Position numbers and translations under genes: made by a program | The notes under the pieces: model-generated | The model's input: the letters and a program-made list of their open reading frames with translations, nothing else | Told to the model about the DNA's origin: nothing | Database searches by the model: none | NCBI GenBank assembly: GCA_028698335.1 | Contig: JAQVDP010000005.1 | Coordinates: forward strand, 186,001-250,000 | Direction: 5' to 3' | Source: Nevskiales bacterium | GTDB lineage: Bacteria > Pseudomonadota > Gammaproteobacteria > Nevskiales > Nevskiaceae | DNA: 64,000 nucleotides | Shown: piece by piece, positions 27,119 through 35,803 of the stretch | How positions within the stretch are numbered: the first letter of the stretch is position 1 | Layout: the number at the start of each line of letters is the position of its first letter

Positions 27119-28369
27119 TCATGGCGCTGGCGCCCGCCCCGCTGGTGCCGGCGACGCCTGGCCCAGACGCGCCGGCAGACGCACGCTGGCTAGGGTCGCA
27201 CCGGCGGCGACGCCGGCCACGAGCACGAACGGCGCGCCGGCGACGAGCGCCGAGTTGAACAGCAGACCGCCGGCGGACGACCCGAGCGCCTGGCCCAGGC
27301 TGGTGGCGGCGGTCTGTCGCCCCAAGCTCGCGCCTTGCTCGGCGCCGGTCAGCGTCGAGATCCAGAAGGTGAGAATCGGCGACAGCACACCGCCACCGGC
27401 TGCTGTCGCGCCGACCGCGATCAGCAGGCCCGGGTAGTCGTCGGCCGCCGGCGCGAGCAGCAGCCCGAATGCCAGCAGCGCCAGCGCCGGCGCGATCAGC
27501 CAGCGCGTGTGGCGCGGCGGCATCCACGGCGAGAACACCAGCGCCTGCGCCGCGAACATCACCAGGCTGCATTCGGTGAACATCGCCGCGATCTGGTACG
27601 GCGTCAATGCCAGTTCCTGCTTGCCGCGCAGCGCGAGACCGACCTCGAACACGCCGATGGCGGTGGCGACGACGAAGGCCAGGCCCAGCAGGAAACGCAC
27701 CGTGTGTCCGCCGGCGTGTGCGCCGACGGGGCTTGCATCCTGCACACTTGCCCCGGTCGCGCGCGGCAGCGCGAGTCCGGCGGCCACTGTCGCACCCAGC
27801 GCGAGCAGGGCGGCGACCGCCATCGGCGCCGCCAGCGGCGTCTGCGCGCCGAAGCGTCCCGGCAGACTCGGCAGCACGTTGGCGATCATCACGCCGAGCA
27901 TCGGTCCGAGCAGGAAGCCGCTGACGCCGGACAGGCCGACCATCGTCAAACGGCGCGCGCGGGTACCGTCGTCGTGCACCAGATCGCCGATCGTCGCCAT
28001 CGCAACCGGCGTCACGGCAGCGGCGAACAGCCCGCTGAGGAAGCGCTCGGTATAGAGCGTCGACAGTTGCGCGGCACCGGCAAACGCCAGCATCGACGCC
28101 GCGAAGCCGAGCAGGCCCGCCAGAATCATGGGGCGGCGGCCAAGCCGGTCCGAGGCGCGGCCCCACAGCGGGGCGAACAGGAACAGCGACACCGTGTACA
28201 CGGCGGTCAGCAGCCCCGTGTGCCGCGAGATGGCCGCGGATGTCGCCTCGCCGGTCATCTGCTCGACCGCATAGGGCAGCAGCGGCAGCATCACGCCATA
28301 GCCGGCCGATACCGTGAACACGGCGAGCATCAGCGCCAGCAAGCCGCTGCCGGTGAGGCGGTCGGTCAT
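27119..28369 (-). CDS. MFS drug/metabolite exporter
   Basis: 416 residues with twelve predicted helices. The motif-A loop GRASDRLGRRPMI after helix 2 and the antiporter-like GVSGFLLGPMLGVM mark the drug:H+ antiporter group of the major facilitator superfamily (TetA-like). The ATG at 28369 overlaps the stop of the outer-membrane protein gene by 4 nt, so export across both membranes may be linked. The substrate is unknown; island context makes a metal chelate or stress metabolite possible. Confidence 0.85.
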   Translation of the reverse strand: MTDRLTGSGLLALMLAVFTVSAGYGVMLPLLPYAVEQMTGEATSAAISRHTGLLTAVYTVSLFLFAPLWGRASDRLGRRPMILAGLLGFAASMLAFAGAAQLSTLYTERFLSGLFAAAVTPVAMATIGDLVHDDGTRARRLTMVGLSGVSGFLLGPMLGVMIANVLPSLPGRFGAQTPLAAPMAVAALLALGATVAAGLALPRATGASVQDASPVGAHAGGHTVRFLLGLAFVVATAIGVFEVGLALRGKQELALTPYQIAAMFTECSLVMFAAQALVFSPWMPPRHTRWLIAPALALLAFGLLLAPAADDYPGLLIAVGATAAGGGVLSPILTFWISTLTGAEQGASLGRQTAATSLGQALGSSAGGLLFNSALVAGAPFVLVAGVAAGATLASVRLPARLGQASPAPAGRAPAP

Positions 28370-29172
28370 GGCCGTTCCCAGGCGCGCGCCAGAACCGTGG
28401 ACGGCTCCGGCGCTGCGGCGTGCATGGCACTGCGGTTTCCGATCCAGCGCGCCAGTCCCAGCGAAACGCCGTAGTCGGGACCGCCGTCGGTCAGCCCGAC
28501 GAAGGCGGTGCCCTTGAACAGCAGGTTGCGGCCGAGCGGGCGCAGCAGGCCGAACTGCGGCTCGACGGCTGCGTCGCCACCGCGAACGGCGGCGCTTCGC
28601 GCCTCCACGCCGGCGTAGCCGTAGCTGCGGCCAAAGCGCCCGGATACGGCGACCCCGCCGAGCGCAACGTTCCTGAGGTCGTCGCTGCCGTGCTCGCCGG
28701 TGACGATGTAGCCGCCATACAGATTCAGCGGCCGTACCGAGCCCGTGCGCCACGACAGGAAGGCACCCACGTCGGTTGCGCCAGTGCCCAGACCGGCGCC
28801 GTCGTCGGCCGTCGGCAGCTTGAGCGCGACCGAGCCGTACAGCCGCGCGCCGCCGGAACCGTCCCACAGCGCGTGGCCGCCGCGCAGGATTACGTCGCCC
28901 AGACCCGTTTCGGTCGTGCTCGAACCGGGGCCGTCTTCGCTGAGGCGCAGCACCGGCACCGTCACTCCCAGGTCGTAGCGCGGCGCGATGTAGCCCCATG
29001 CCGGAAGCAGCGCGTACAGGCGGCTGTCGGTGTCGGTGCCGAAGTCGCCGCCCTTGTAGGCGGCGCTGAGCTCGAGGTAGTGCTCTCCGGACTGCGCCCG
29101 TGCCGGTAGCGCAGTTGCCGACAGGCCAAGGCACAGCGCCGCCAGCGCAGGTACCTTCATCGCGGTGTGCAT
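28366..29172 (-). CDS. Outer-membrane beta-barrel transporter-like protein
   Basis: 268 residues with a signal peptide (LAALCLGLSATALPARA, cleavage near residue 26). The mature part is made of alternating amphipathic strands with Gly/Asp turns (TETGLGDVILRGGHALWD, SGRFGRSYGYAGVEAR), as in the MetA-pathway/transporter outer-membrane family. The start is 1 bp after the Met-rich protein stop, and the end overlaps the MFS start by 4 nt. Substrate unknown. Confidence 0.7.
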   Translation of the reverse strand: MHTAMKVPALAALCLGLSATALPARAQSGEHYLELSAAYKGGDFGTDTDSRLYALLPAWGYIAPRYDLGVTVPVLRLSEDGPGSSTTETGLGDVILRGGHALWDGSGGARLYGSVALKLPTADDGAGLGTGATDVGAFLSWRTGSVRPLNLYGGYIVTGEHGSDDLRNVALGGVAVSGRFGRSYGYAGVEARSAAVRGGDAAVEPQFGLLRPLGRNLLFKGTAFVGLTDGGPDYGVSLGLARWIGNRSAMHAAAPEPSTVLARAWERP

Positions 29173-29173
29173 G

Positions 29174-29626
29174 TCAGTGCTTGCCGGGAACGTGCTGCGC
29201 GCTCAGGTCGTCCAGCATCCGCTCCATGCGCTGCATGCGCTCTTGCATGCGCTGCATGTTCGCGGGATCCATACGTCCGGCGCCCATGTCGGCGGCCATC
29301 TCGTGCATGGTCGCCGACATCTCGTCCATCATCTCGGCCATACGATGCTGGCCGGCGGCGTCGAACGCACCGGCGCGATGGTCCATCAGCTGCTGCATGC
29401 GCTGCATCTGGCCGTTCATCTGCCTCATGAGACCGGACATGTCGCGCAGCATGTCCTGGCTCATCATCTGGCTGGCCATCATCTGCTGCGACTGCTGTGT
29501 GTCCATGCCGCCGTGCTGACGGTCCTGCATGCCGCCCTGCATGCCGCCCTGCATCTGGGCCAGCGCCGTGCCGCCCGTCAGTCCGAGTACGGCAAGTGTG
29601 AAAATCCTTGTGGGTGTCATGTGCAT
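29174..29626 (-). CDS. Periplasmic Met-rich helical protein
   Basis: 150 residues with a signal peptide ending ALAQ near residue 24. The mature part has about 30 methionines in repeats such as MQGGMQGGMQDRQHGGMD and MNGQMQRMQQLMDHR, and reads as long amphipathic helices. This composition suits Cu(I)/Ag(I) binding in the periplasm. It resembles in type, not closely in sequence, the protein at 43.5 kb. It heads the OMP-MFS unit. Confidence 0.75.
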   Translation of the reverse strand: MHMTPTRIFTLAVLGLTGGTALAQMQGGMQGGMQDRQHGGMDTQQSQQMMASQMMSQDMLRDMSGLMRQMNGQMQRMQQLMDHRAGAFDAAGQHRMAEMMDEMSATMHEMAADMGAGRMDPANMQRMQERMQRMERMLDDLSAQHVPGKH

Positions 29627-29653
29627 CTCCTTGCAAGGTGAGTGAGGTGAAAC

Positions 29654-29923
29654 TCAGGCGTCCGGCGGCAGGCCGAAGCGCCGGTGCAGCGTGTTGTGAA
29701 TCGGGCAGTAGACGAGTCCGGCGTAGGCGCCGTAGAGGAAGCTTTCGACCAGGCCAAGCGGAAAGCCCCACCAAGTCAGCCAGCGGAACGCCGGCAACAG
29801 CTGCTCCAGCAGGCCTTTCATGTGCAGGTTCTCCGGCGTCACCAGGCCCCAGATCACGCAGAGGACGAAGGTGATTGCCGCGAACAGGCCCAGCGACCAG
29901 GACACGAGTTTGGTGTTGAGCAT
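29654..29923 (-). CDS. DUF5676 family small membrane protein
   Basis: 89 residues with two membrane helices. LVSWSLGLFAAITFVLCVIW, LVTPENLHMKGLLEQLLPAF and LTWWGFPLGLVESFLYGAYA match DUF5676, a family found beside copper-export and cytochrome genes. Start ATG 29923 follows GGAG. Function unknown. It lies between DUF2933 and Met-rich genes with gaps of 13 and 27 bp. Confidence 0.85.
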   Translation of the reverse strand: MLNTKLVSWSLGLFAAITFVLCVIWGLVTPENLHMKGLLEQLLPAFRWLTWWGFPLGLVESFLYGAYAGLVYCPIHNTLHRRFGLPPDA

Positions 29924-29936
29924 GGCGGGCTCCTGC

Positions 29937-30140
29937 TCAGTGCCGATGGCCGCTCGACGGCGGCGCGTTGTCGTTGCGCCGCGGCTCGTCGTCGTGACGA
30001 TGGCCGCCGCCGCAGCCGCCGCCGCCATGATGGCCTCCATGACCGCCACGCCCACCGTGACCGCCGTGGCCGAACATGTGCATGCCGATGAAGGCGACGA
30101 AGATCAGTACCCAGAACCAGTTTTGTGTCAGCCATTCCAT
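29937..30140 (-). CDS. DUF2933 small membrane protein, Gly/His-rich tail
   Basis: 67 residues. One helix (EWLTQNWFWVLIFVAFIGMH) with the DUF2933 pattern is followed by a Gly/His tail (HGGHGGRGGHGGHHGGG), a likely metal-binding stretch. ATG 30140 has AAAGGAG upstream. It is one of two DUF2933-type proteins in the window (the other is at 39.8 kb). Function unknown. Confidence 0.8.
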   Translation of the reverse strand: MEWLTQNWFWVLIFVAFIGMHMFGHGGHGGRGGHGGHHGGGGCGGGHRHDDEPRRNDNAPPSSGHRH

Positions 30141-30219
30141 GAGGGGGCTCCTTTCAAAGGTGAGGGAAACGCCGTGTGCGCCGCATCCGGTGCGGGAACG
30201 GCGGGATCGAATGCGGTAC

Positions 30220-30546
30220 TCACTTGTTTCCCCCGAACCGCGCATGCAGGAAGCGCACGAGCGCGACGGCCTGTTCTTCGGTCAGTGAAGGCATGCCGCC
30301 GCGCGGCGGCATCGCCATCGACGAACCAGGCGACTGGAAGCCGTCGAGGATGCTGCGCGCCAGCGTGGCCTCGTCCTTGTGGTGCAGCGGCGAGTCGGCC
30401 TTGTTGAAATCCGGCGTGCCGGGAATCGCGCCTTTGCCGTCTGGTCCGTGACAGGCCACGCAGGTCTGGTTGTAGAGCGCCTCTGCCTCGTCTGCGCGGG
30501 CGAGTGCGGGCAGCGTCACCAGCAGTGCGATCAGAAGTGTCTTCAT
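30220..30546 (-). CDS. Periplasmic class I c-type cytochrome
   Basis: 108 residues with a signal peptide ending ARA near residue 18, then ALYNQTCVACHGPDGKGAI (CXXCH heme site near residue 29) and a distal methionine in GSSMAMPPRGGMPSLTEEQ. It looks like a small soluble electron carrier. It is followed 1 bp upstream by a second heme protein gene, so the two are likely made together. Confidence 0.88.
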   Translation of the reverse strand: MKTLLIALLVTLPALARADEAEALYNQTCVACHGPDGKGAIPGTPDFNKADSPLHHKDEATLARSILDGFQSPGSSMAMPPRGGMPSLTEEQAVALVRFLHARFGGNK

Positions 30547-30547
30547 G

Positions 30548-30829
30548 TCAGTTGCTCCCCTGCAGAAAGCGCGTGATGTCCTCGGTTTCCTGCCGTGTCA
30601 TATATGCACGCACGCGCATGTGTGCGACCGAGGCGCGCCACTGGTCGTCGCGCAGGTCCTTGGCGTCGCGCAGGTTGTGGCAGCGCGAGCAGGTGTCGGC
30701 CCAGGCCTTGGCGCCGCGCGCGAAGGCCATGGGATCGGCTGCAGGTGCCGGCGCAGTGTCCTGTGCAAACGCGGGAGCGGATGTGCCCGCACAAACGGCT
30801 AGCAAAAGTGCTGAAAGCGTTGTATTCAT
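30548..30829 (-). CDS. Small periplasmic heme c protein
   Basis: 93 residues with a signal peptide ending AFAQ, then WADTCSRCHNLRDAKDLRD (CXXCH) and WRASVAHMRVRAYMTRQETE with candidate axial methionines. It is too short for a full class I cytochrome fold and resembles cytochromes paired with multiheme or copper-stress partners. It is downstream of the split porin gene by 9 bp. Confidence 0.82.
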   Translation of the reverse strand: MNTTLSALLLAVCAGTSAPAFAQDTAPAPAADPMAFARGAKAWADTCSRCHNLRDAKDLRDDQWRASVAHMRVRAYMTRQETEDITRFLQGSN

Positions 30830-30838
30830 TTAAGTCTC

Positions 30839-31933
30839 CTAGAATCCGTGGGCGACCTGCAGCAGCGCGCGGTCGCCGATGTCGACGCCGTCCTCGAGCG
30901 CGTCGTTGAGTTCATAACCGGCCTTGACGACCGTGCTGGCGGTCAGCCACCAGTTCACGCCCAGGCCCCACTGCTTCTGGGAGCGTTCATCGACGGCTGC
31001 GTCGAAGCGGCCGTAGCGCACGACGGCCTCGGCGGGCGTTCCGGCGATGCGCCAGGCGGCCTGCAGATACCATGCGGTCCAGTCGGCCTCATCTGGTGCG
31101 ACGCTGTCGATGGCAGCGCCGGCGTGTTGGCGCGCGTACTCGCCGCGAAATTCCAGCGGTTTCCATGGCCGACTGACGAAGTCGGCGCCGTAGAATCGGT
31201 AGTCGCGGGCCGGTTCGTCCTCGACCTCGCCAGCCTCGTCCTCGGCCACACGCGTGCGGCCTGCGGCATACGACAGCCCGATGTCCATCCAGCTCACTGG
31301 AATCAGTCCGAGCCGGCCTCCGAGCAGTGCACTGCCGGTGGCCGTCGCAGTCTTGCCCTCGGTCATGACACCTTCAAGCGCACCGTCCTAGGCTGCTAGC
31401 GTCGGGCCATTGGTCAGCGCCAGTGCGTAAGTGATGCGGCCTACCGGGGTGCCGGCGAACACGCCGCGCAGCTGCACCCCGATATCGTTTGTCGGCGCCG
31501 CGCCGTCGTGCGCGAAGCCCACGGGTGCCGACGCAAAGCGGTTGATCCACGCCGGGTGCAGGTTCTGCCGGAAGTTGCCCAGCGGACTCAGGAATTTGCC
31601 GGCAACGAGTACCGTCGTGTCGCTCAGAAACAGGTCGATCGTGGCGTATTCAAGGTTCGTTTCCGTCTGGCCTTGTTCATCAAGCGCGATCTCCAGCTCA
31701 GCTTCGACCAGCACGCGGTCGTCGTAGAGGTAGTGAAAGATCGGGTTGAACCCGGCCTGGGTGAACGCACCGTCGCCGTTTTCGGGACTGACGTAGTCCA
31801 CGAAGGCGTAACCGGCCAAATGTGTGTTGGAACGCATTCCGGTCAGGTCAGCGGCCTGGGCATCGGCCATCACCGCAGACAGCGGCGTAAACGCCAACAG
31901 AACTGCAGCGCAACAGTGTTTTGGGTCAGGCAT
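30839..31933 (-). pseudogene. Outer-membrane porin-like gene split by an in-frame TAG
   Basis: A single reading frame from ATG 31933 (MPDPKHCC, signal peptide ending AQA) runs 181 codons to a TAG at 31388-31390 and continues in the same frame for 182 codons to 30839. Both halves have beta-barrel character: FNPIFHYLYDDRVLVEAELE and NLEYATIDLFLSDTTVLV before the stop; WYLQAAWRIAGTPAEAVVRY and GLGVNWWLTASTVVKAGYEL after it, with a C-terminal aromatic (HGF) typical of porins. The second half could restart at ATG 31366 but would lack a signal. Nonsense mutation is the simplest reading; amber suppression is possible. Confidence 0.75.
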
Positions 31934-31944
31934 TGAACGTCTCC

Positions 31945-32505
31945 CTAACGAGCCTCGGATGAATGGCAGGACAGTGCGCGCGAAGGTGGCTCCTGCGTCG
32001 CGCGTGCCAGTGGGCTGCCGGACACGACGGTCACGTCGTGTCCGATGAACAAGTGAAGCGGTGTCCGGCGCAGCGCGAATGCGCGCGCCAGGCCGAAGCT
32101 CAGCGGAAACAGTAGGAGCAGCTGCAGCACCGGCAGAGCCGATACGGGCGTTAGTGGTAATAGCGGCGTGCGGTCGGTGTAGAACCACCAGCCCATGGCC
32201 AGTGCGTGCAGCTCTATGGTCACGCTAAGGGCAATCGCGAGCACGACCAGCGCGAGCCACGCCCGTGGTGTCCATCGCCGCAACGCCCAGCGCCGATCCC
32301 AGGTTGCCAGCGCCGTGCCAGCCCAGGCCAAAACGGTAAGAACCAAGTCGCCGAGCGTTGCCCGCAGCATGGCGCCGAGCGTCGCGGGTTCGCGCTGGTG
32401 CACGAAGAACTCCGCACACTGCAGATACTCCCAGACGAAGTGCAGGGTGAAACTGGCCAGCGCCAACACCGGCCAGAAGATACACGCCGTGCGTTCGGTC
32501 GCCAT
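31945..32505 (-). CDS. Integral membrane protein of unknown function
   Basis: 186 residues. At least four hydrophobic segments: FWPVLALASFTLHFVWEYLQ, LGDLVLTVLAWAGTALATW, AWLALVVLAIALSVTIELHA and PVLQLLLLFPLSFGLARAFA. Conserved-looking HFVWEYLQ and IELHALAMGWWFYTDR patches hold charged or histidine residues inside helices. The C-terminal 40 residues are hydrophilic. It starts 5 bp after the P-type ATPase stop and ends 11 bp before the porin start, so it belongs to that unit. No family recognised. Confidence 0.65.
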   Translation of the reverse strand: MATERTACIFWPVLALASFTLHFVWEYLQCAEFFVHQREPATLGAMLRATLGDLVLTVLAWAGTALATWDRRWALRRWTPRAWLALVVLAIALSVTIELHALAMGWWFYTDRTPLLPLTPVSALPVLQLLLLFPLSFGLARAFALRRTPLHLFIGHDVTVVSGSPLARATQEPPSRALSCHSSEAR

Positions 32506-32510
32506 GACGT

Positions 32511-34883
32511 TCAGCGCGCCTCGATTGCCGCAGTAGCCGGCGCTACCGACGTCTCGGCCCGCGATAGGCGCAACCGCTTGAGCAGCAACGCGTTGAGCGC
32601 AACCAGTACAGTGCTGCCGGACATCGAGAGCGCCGCAATCTCCGGCGACAGCGTCAGCGGATAGAGCACGCCGGCGGCCAGCGGAAAGGCGATGACGTTG
32701 TAGCCGGCCGCCCACCACAGGTTCTGGTGCATTTTTCGGTACGTCGCGCGCGATATTTCGATCGCCTTGACCACGTCGAGCGGGTCACTCTTCATCAACA
32801 CGACGTCGGCGCTTTCCATCGCCACGTCGGTGCCGGCGCCGATCGCGAACCCGACGTCGGCCTGGGTCAGTGCCGGAGCATCGTTGACGCCGTCGCCGAC
32901 CATGCCGACCTTCTTGCCCTGTGCCTGCAGTTCCTTGACCTTGTCGGCCTTCTGGCCCGGCAGCACGTCGGCCAGCACGATATCGATGCCCAGTTCGGCG
33001 GCGACACGTTCGGCCGTGCCCTGGTTGTCGCCGGTGAGCATCGCCACCTGGACGCCGCGATCATGCAGGCGCGCGATCGTCGCCTTCGACGTCGGCCGGG
33101 GTGCATCGGCAATCGCGATCAGGCCGATCAGCTCGCTGCCGCGCGCGACGTGCACGACGGTGCGCCCGGCGCCCTGCAAGTCGCGCGCCTGTTCGTCCAG
33201 CGCGGCCACCGCCACGTTCTCGGTCTCCATCAGCTTGCGGTTGCCCAGCAGCACGCGCTCGCCGCTGACGGTTGCGCGCGCGCCCATGCCGTCGTGGTTC
33301 TGGAAGCCTTGAGGTTGCGTCAGCGTCAGGCCCTGTGCGCGCTGCAGGATGGCCTTGGCCAGCGGATGCTCGGACGCCTGTTCGGCCGACGCCGCCAGCG
33401 CGAGCAACGCCTCCTCGCTGATCCCCGGCGCCGTCGCCAGCTTGACGACGCGCGGCTCGCCCATGGTCAGCGTGCCGGTCTTGTCGAAGATGACGACGTT
33501 GAGCTTGGTCGACTCCTCCAGCGCCGAGGCGTTCTTGATCAGGATGCCGTGCTTGGCCCCCAGGCCGGTGCCGACCATCACGGCCATCGGCATCGCCAGG
33601 CCCAGCGCGTCCGGGCAGGCGATGACCAGCACGGTGATCGTCAGCGTCATCGCGAACAGCAACGTCTGCCCGAGCGCGAAGAACCAGACGCCGAAGGTCA
33701 GCAGCGCGACGACGATCGCCGCCCACACCAGCCACTGCGCGGCCCGGTCGGCCAGCAGCTGCGCCGGCGCTTTCGAGTTCTGAGCTTCCTGCACCATCTT
33801 GACGATCTGCGCCAGCGCGGTATCCGCACCGACTTTCGTCGCTTTGAAGCGGAACGCGCCGCTCTTGTTGATCGTCGCGCCGATGACCGCATCGCCGGGC
33901 TTCTTCTTCACTGGCATCGACTCACCGGTCAGCATCGACTCGTCGACCTGCGACTCGCCGTCGAGCACGACGCCGTCGACCGGGATTTTGCCGCCGGGGC
34001 GCACGATCACAGTGTCGCCGAGTAGCACTTCGGCAGTGGGGAGTTCGATTTCCCGACCATCGCGCAGCACCATGGCCTTGGGAGGTGACAGGTTCAGCAG
34101 TGCCTTGACCGCTTCGGACGCGCCGGCACGGGCGCGCATCTCCAGCCAGTGACCGAGCAGGATGAACACCAGCAGCACGGCGACCGCTTCGTAGAACTGT
34201 GGCCCCGGGAACAGGAAGGTCGCGCCGACGCTGTAGGCGTAGCCGGCGCCGACCGACAGCAGCACCAGCGTCGACATGTTGACGACGCGGTTGCGCATCG
34301 CCCGGATCGCATCAGCGAAGAACGGCCACGCCGGCCACAGGATCGCGCCACTGGCAAGAATGAACAGGAACAGGTTCAGGTCCATGCCGAATGGCGGCTT
34401 CAGCGTGGGCATGTCGATGCCCATCGGCGCGGCGAGGAAGATCGGCACGCTGAACAGCAGACAGACCAGGAAACGGTTGCGCATGTCGCGCACCATCGCC
34501 TGCATGTCGCCGCCGTGGTGGTGCATGCCACCGTGTTCGGCGTGTGGCGCTGTTTTGCCTTCGGTATGCGCTAGATGCTCGTGGGTGGTGTGTTCGTGCG
34601 CTGCGTGGACATGCTTGCCATGTGCGGCGTGATCCGGCTCAGCTGCCTGTTCACACAGATGGATCGGCAGCTTTTCGCCGGAACAGTGGTACCCGCACGC
34701 GCGGATCACATCTGCCAGAGCCCCGGAGCTGGTCCGTGTTTCGTCGTAGGTTACGGTAGCCGCGCCGTTGATGGCGTTTACCCGCGCATTTGTGACACCC
34801 GGGGCGACATTAAGTTGGTGTTCGACGCCGAGGCTGCTCATCGCGCCGAGCAGGTCGGAGACGTCGAGGGTGATGGTCTTCAT
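32511..34883 (-). CDS. Heavy-metal P-type ATPase with CPD metal-site motif
   Basis: 790 residues. A degenerate N-terminal HMA-like domain (1-66) lacks the metal CXXC. A histidine-rich segment follows (about 84-124, e.g. [20 protein letters not shown]). The P1B core is complete: TGES (319-322), transmembrane [14 protein letters not shown] (CPD at 423-425, where CPC or CPH is usual), phosphorylation DKTGTLT (467-473), SEHPLAK and GDGVNDAP (663-670). It pumps a metal out of the cytoplasm; copper or silver is inferred from neighbours and histidines. It overlaps the PRPP synthetase stop by 4 nt. Confidence 0.9.
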   Translation of the reverse strand: MKTITLDVSDLLGAMSSLGVEHQLNVAPGVTNARVNAINGAATVTYDETRTSSGALADVIRACGYHCSGEKLPIHLCEQAAEPDHAAHGKHVHAAHEHTTHEHLAHTEGKTAPHAEHGGMHHHGGDMQAMVRDMRNRFLVCLLFSVPIFLAAPMGIDMPTLKPPFGMDLNLFLFILASGAILWPAWPFFADAIRAMRNRVVNMSTLVLLSVGAGYAYSVGATFLFPGPQFYEAVAVLLVFILLGHWLEMRARAGASEAVKALLNLSPPKAMVLRDGREIELPTAEVLLGDTVIVRPGGKIPVDGVVLDGESQVDESMLTGESMPVKKKPGDAVIGATINKSGAFRFKATKVGADTALAQIVKMVQEAQNSKAPAQLLADRAAQWLVWAAIVVALLTFGVWFFALGQTLLFAMTLTITVLVIACPDALGLAMPMAVMVGTGLGAKHGILIKNASALEESTKLNVVIFDKTGTLTMGEPRVVKLATAPGISEEALLALAASAEQASEHPLAKAILQRAQGLTLTQPQGFQNHDGMGARATVSGERVLLGNRKLMETENVAVAALDEQARDLQGAGRTVVHVARGSELIGLIAIADAPRPTSKATIARLHDRGVQVAMLTGDNQGTAERVAAELGIDIVLADVLPGQKADKVKELQAQGKKVGMVGDGVNDAPALTQADVGFAIGAGTDVAMESADVVLMKSDPLDVVKAIEISRATYRKMHQNLWWAAGYNVIAFPLAAGVLYPLTLSPEIAALSMSGSTVLVALNALLLKRLRLSRAETSVAPATAAIEAR

Positions 34884-35803
34884 GACAGACTCCTAAGGAA
34901 TGGCGCATCGGGCCTCAGCAACTTGTGCAAGGCGTCCGCGATGCGCGGATGCAGGTTGATGAGGTTGGATGGGTGGGCGATGCTGTTGCAGGTGACGACG
35001 CGGCGCGCGCCGGAGCGCAGCAGGTCGTGGTAGGCGGTGTCGGCGAAGATTGCGTGCACGGCGACGCAGACCGGCGCGGGCAGATCCGCGACCTGCAGAT
35101 GACGCACCGTTGCGATCATCGTGCGTGCCGTCGACACGATGTCGTCAATCAGGACCGGAGTGTGTTCGCGCCAGCGCTCGACCTGTGGCACTGAGACTTC
35201 GACGTCGCGGTCGCCGTGGCGTTGCTTTTCGAGCACGACGTAGGGACAGTGCGCGAGCTCGGCAACCTGCACGACCCATTGCTCCGACTCTGCGTCGGGG
35301 CCCAGCAGCAGCGGCGCGTCAACGTTGGCGGCGATCCACGCCGCGATCGCCGGCGCCGCCGCAACGACCCGTGAAGGACAGCGGTACACCTCGTCGAGCG
35401 TGTGGATGCGGTGCAGATGCGGATCGACGGTCACCAGGCCGTCCAGGCAGCCCGACAGCCAGCCGGCAACATAACGCGCGCTGACGCCCTCTCCCTCGTG
35501 AAAAGTGCGGTCCTGGCGCATGTAGGCCAGATAGGGTGCGGCGAGCAGCACACGTCGCGCCCCCAGATCACGCAGCGTCGAAGCCAGCAGGTACAGGCGC
35601 ACGAGTTTGTCGTCAGGACGGTCGAGGCTGCCGGCAATCACGACGTCCCGCTGCGCGGCGGTGGCGTGCACACGCAGGTAGGTCTCGCCGTCGGGGAAGC
35701 GCCGGGTCTCCAGCGTGCCGGATTCGGCATCGAGCGCGTGCGCCAGCGCGGCGGTGAGCCCGGTCGGATCGCCATCGTTTAGTGCCAAGATCAGCGGCTT
35801 CAC
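34880..35803 (-). CDS. prs: Ribose-phosphate pyrophosphokinase (PRPP synthetase)
   Basis: 307 residues. It transfers pyrophosphate from ATP to ribose-5-phosphate, giving PRPP for nucleotide and NAD synthesis. Visible motifs are [32 protein letters not shown] (catalytic loop), [29 protein letters not shown] and the PRPP loop [15 protein letters not shown]. It is divergent and shorter than housekeeping Prs, closer to the archaeal-like group. Coupled by 4-nt overlaps to the phosphorylase upstream and the ATPase downstream, so it is probably an accessory enzyme for salvage. Confidence 0.88.
   Translation of the reverse strand: MKPLILALNDGDPTGLTAALAHALDAESGTLETRRFPDGETYLRVHATAAQRDVVIAGSLDRPDDKLVRLYLLASTLRDLGARRVLLAAPYLAYMRQDRTFHEGEGVSARYVAGWLSGCLDGLVTVDPHLHRIHTLDEVYRCPSRVVAAAPAIAAWIAANVDAPLLLGPDAESEQWVVQVAELAHCPYVVLEKQRHGDRDVEVSVPQVERWREHTPVLIDDIVSTARTMIATVRHLQVADLPAPVCVAVHAIFADTAYHDLLRSGARRVVTCNSIAHPSNLINLHPRIADALHKLLRPDAPFLRSLS

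Noticed and set aside
28370..29134. N-terminal extension of the MFS gene to 671 codons
   Set aside because: It crosses the outer-membrane protein gene out of frame; ATG 28369 fits helix 1 and the coupling pattern.
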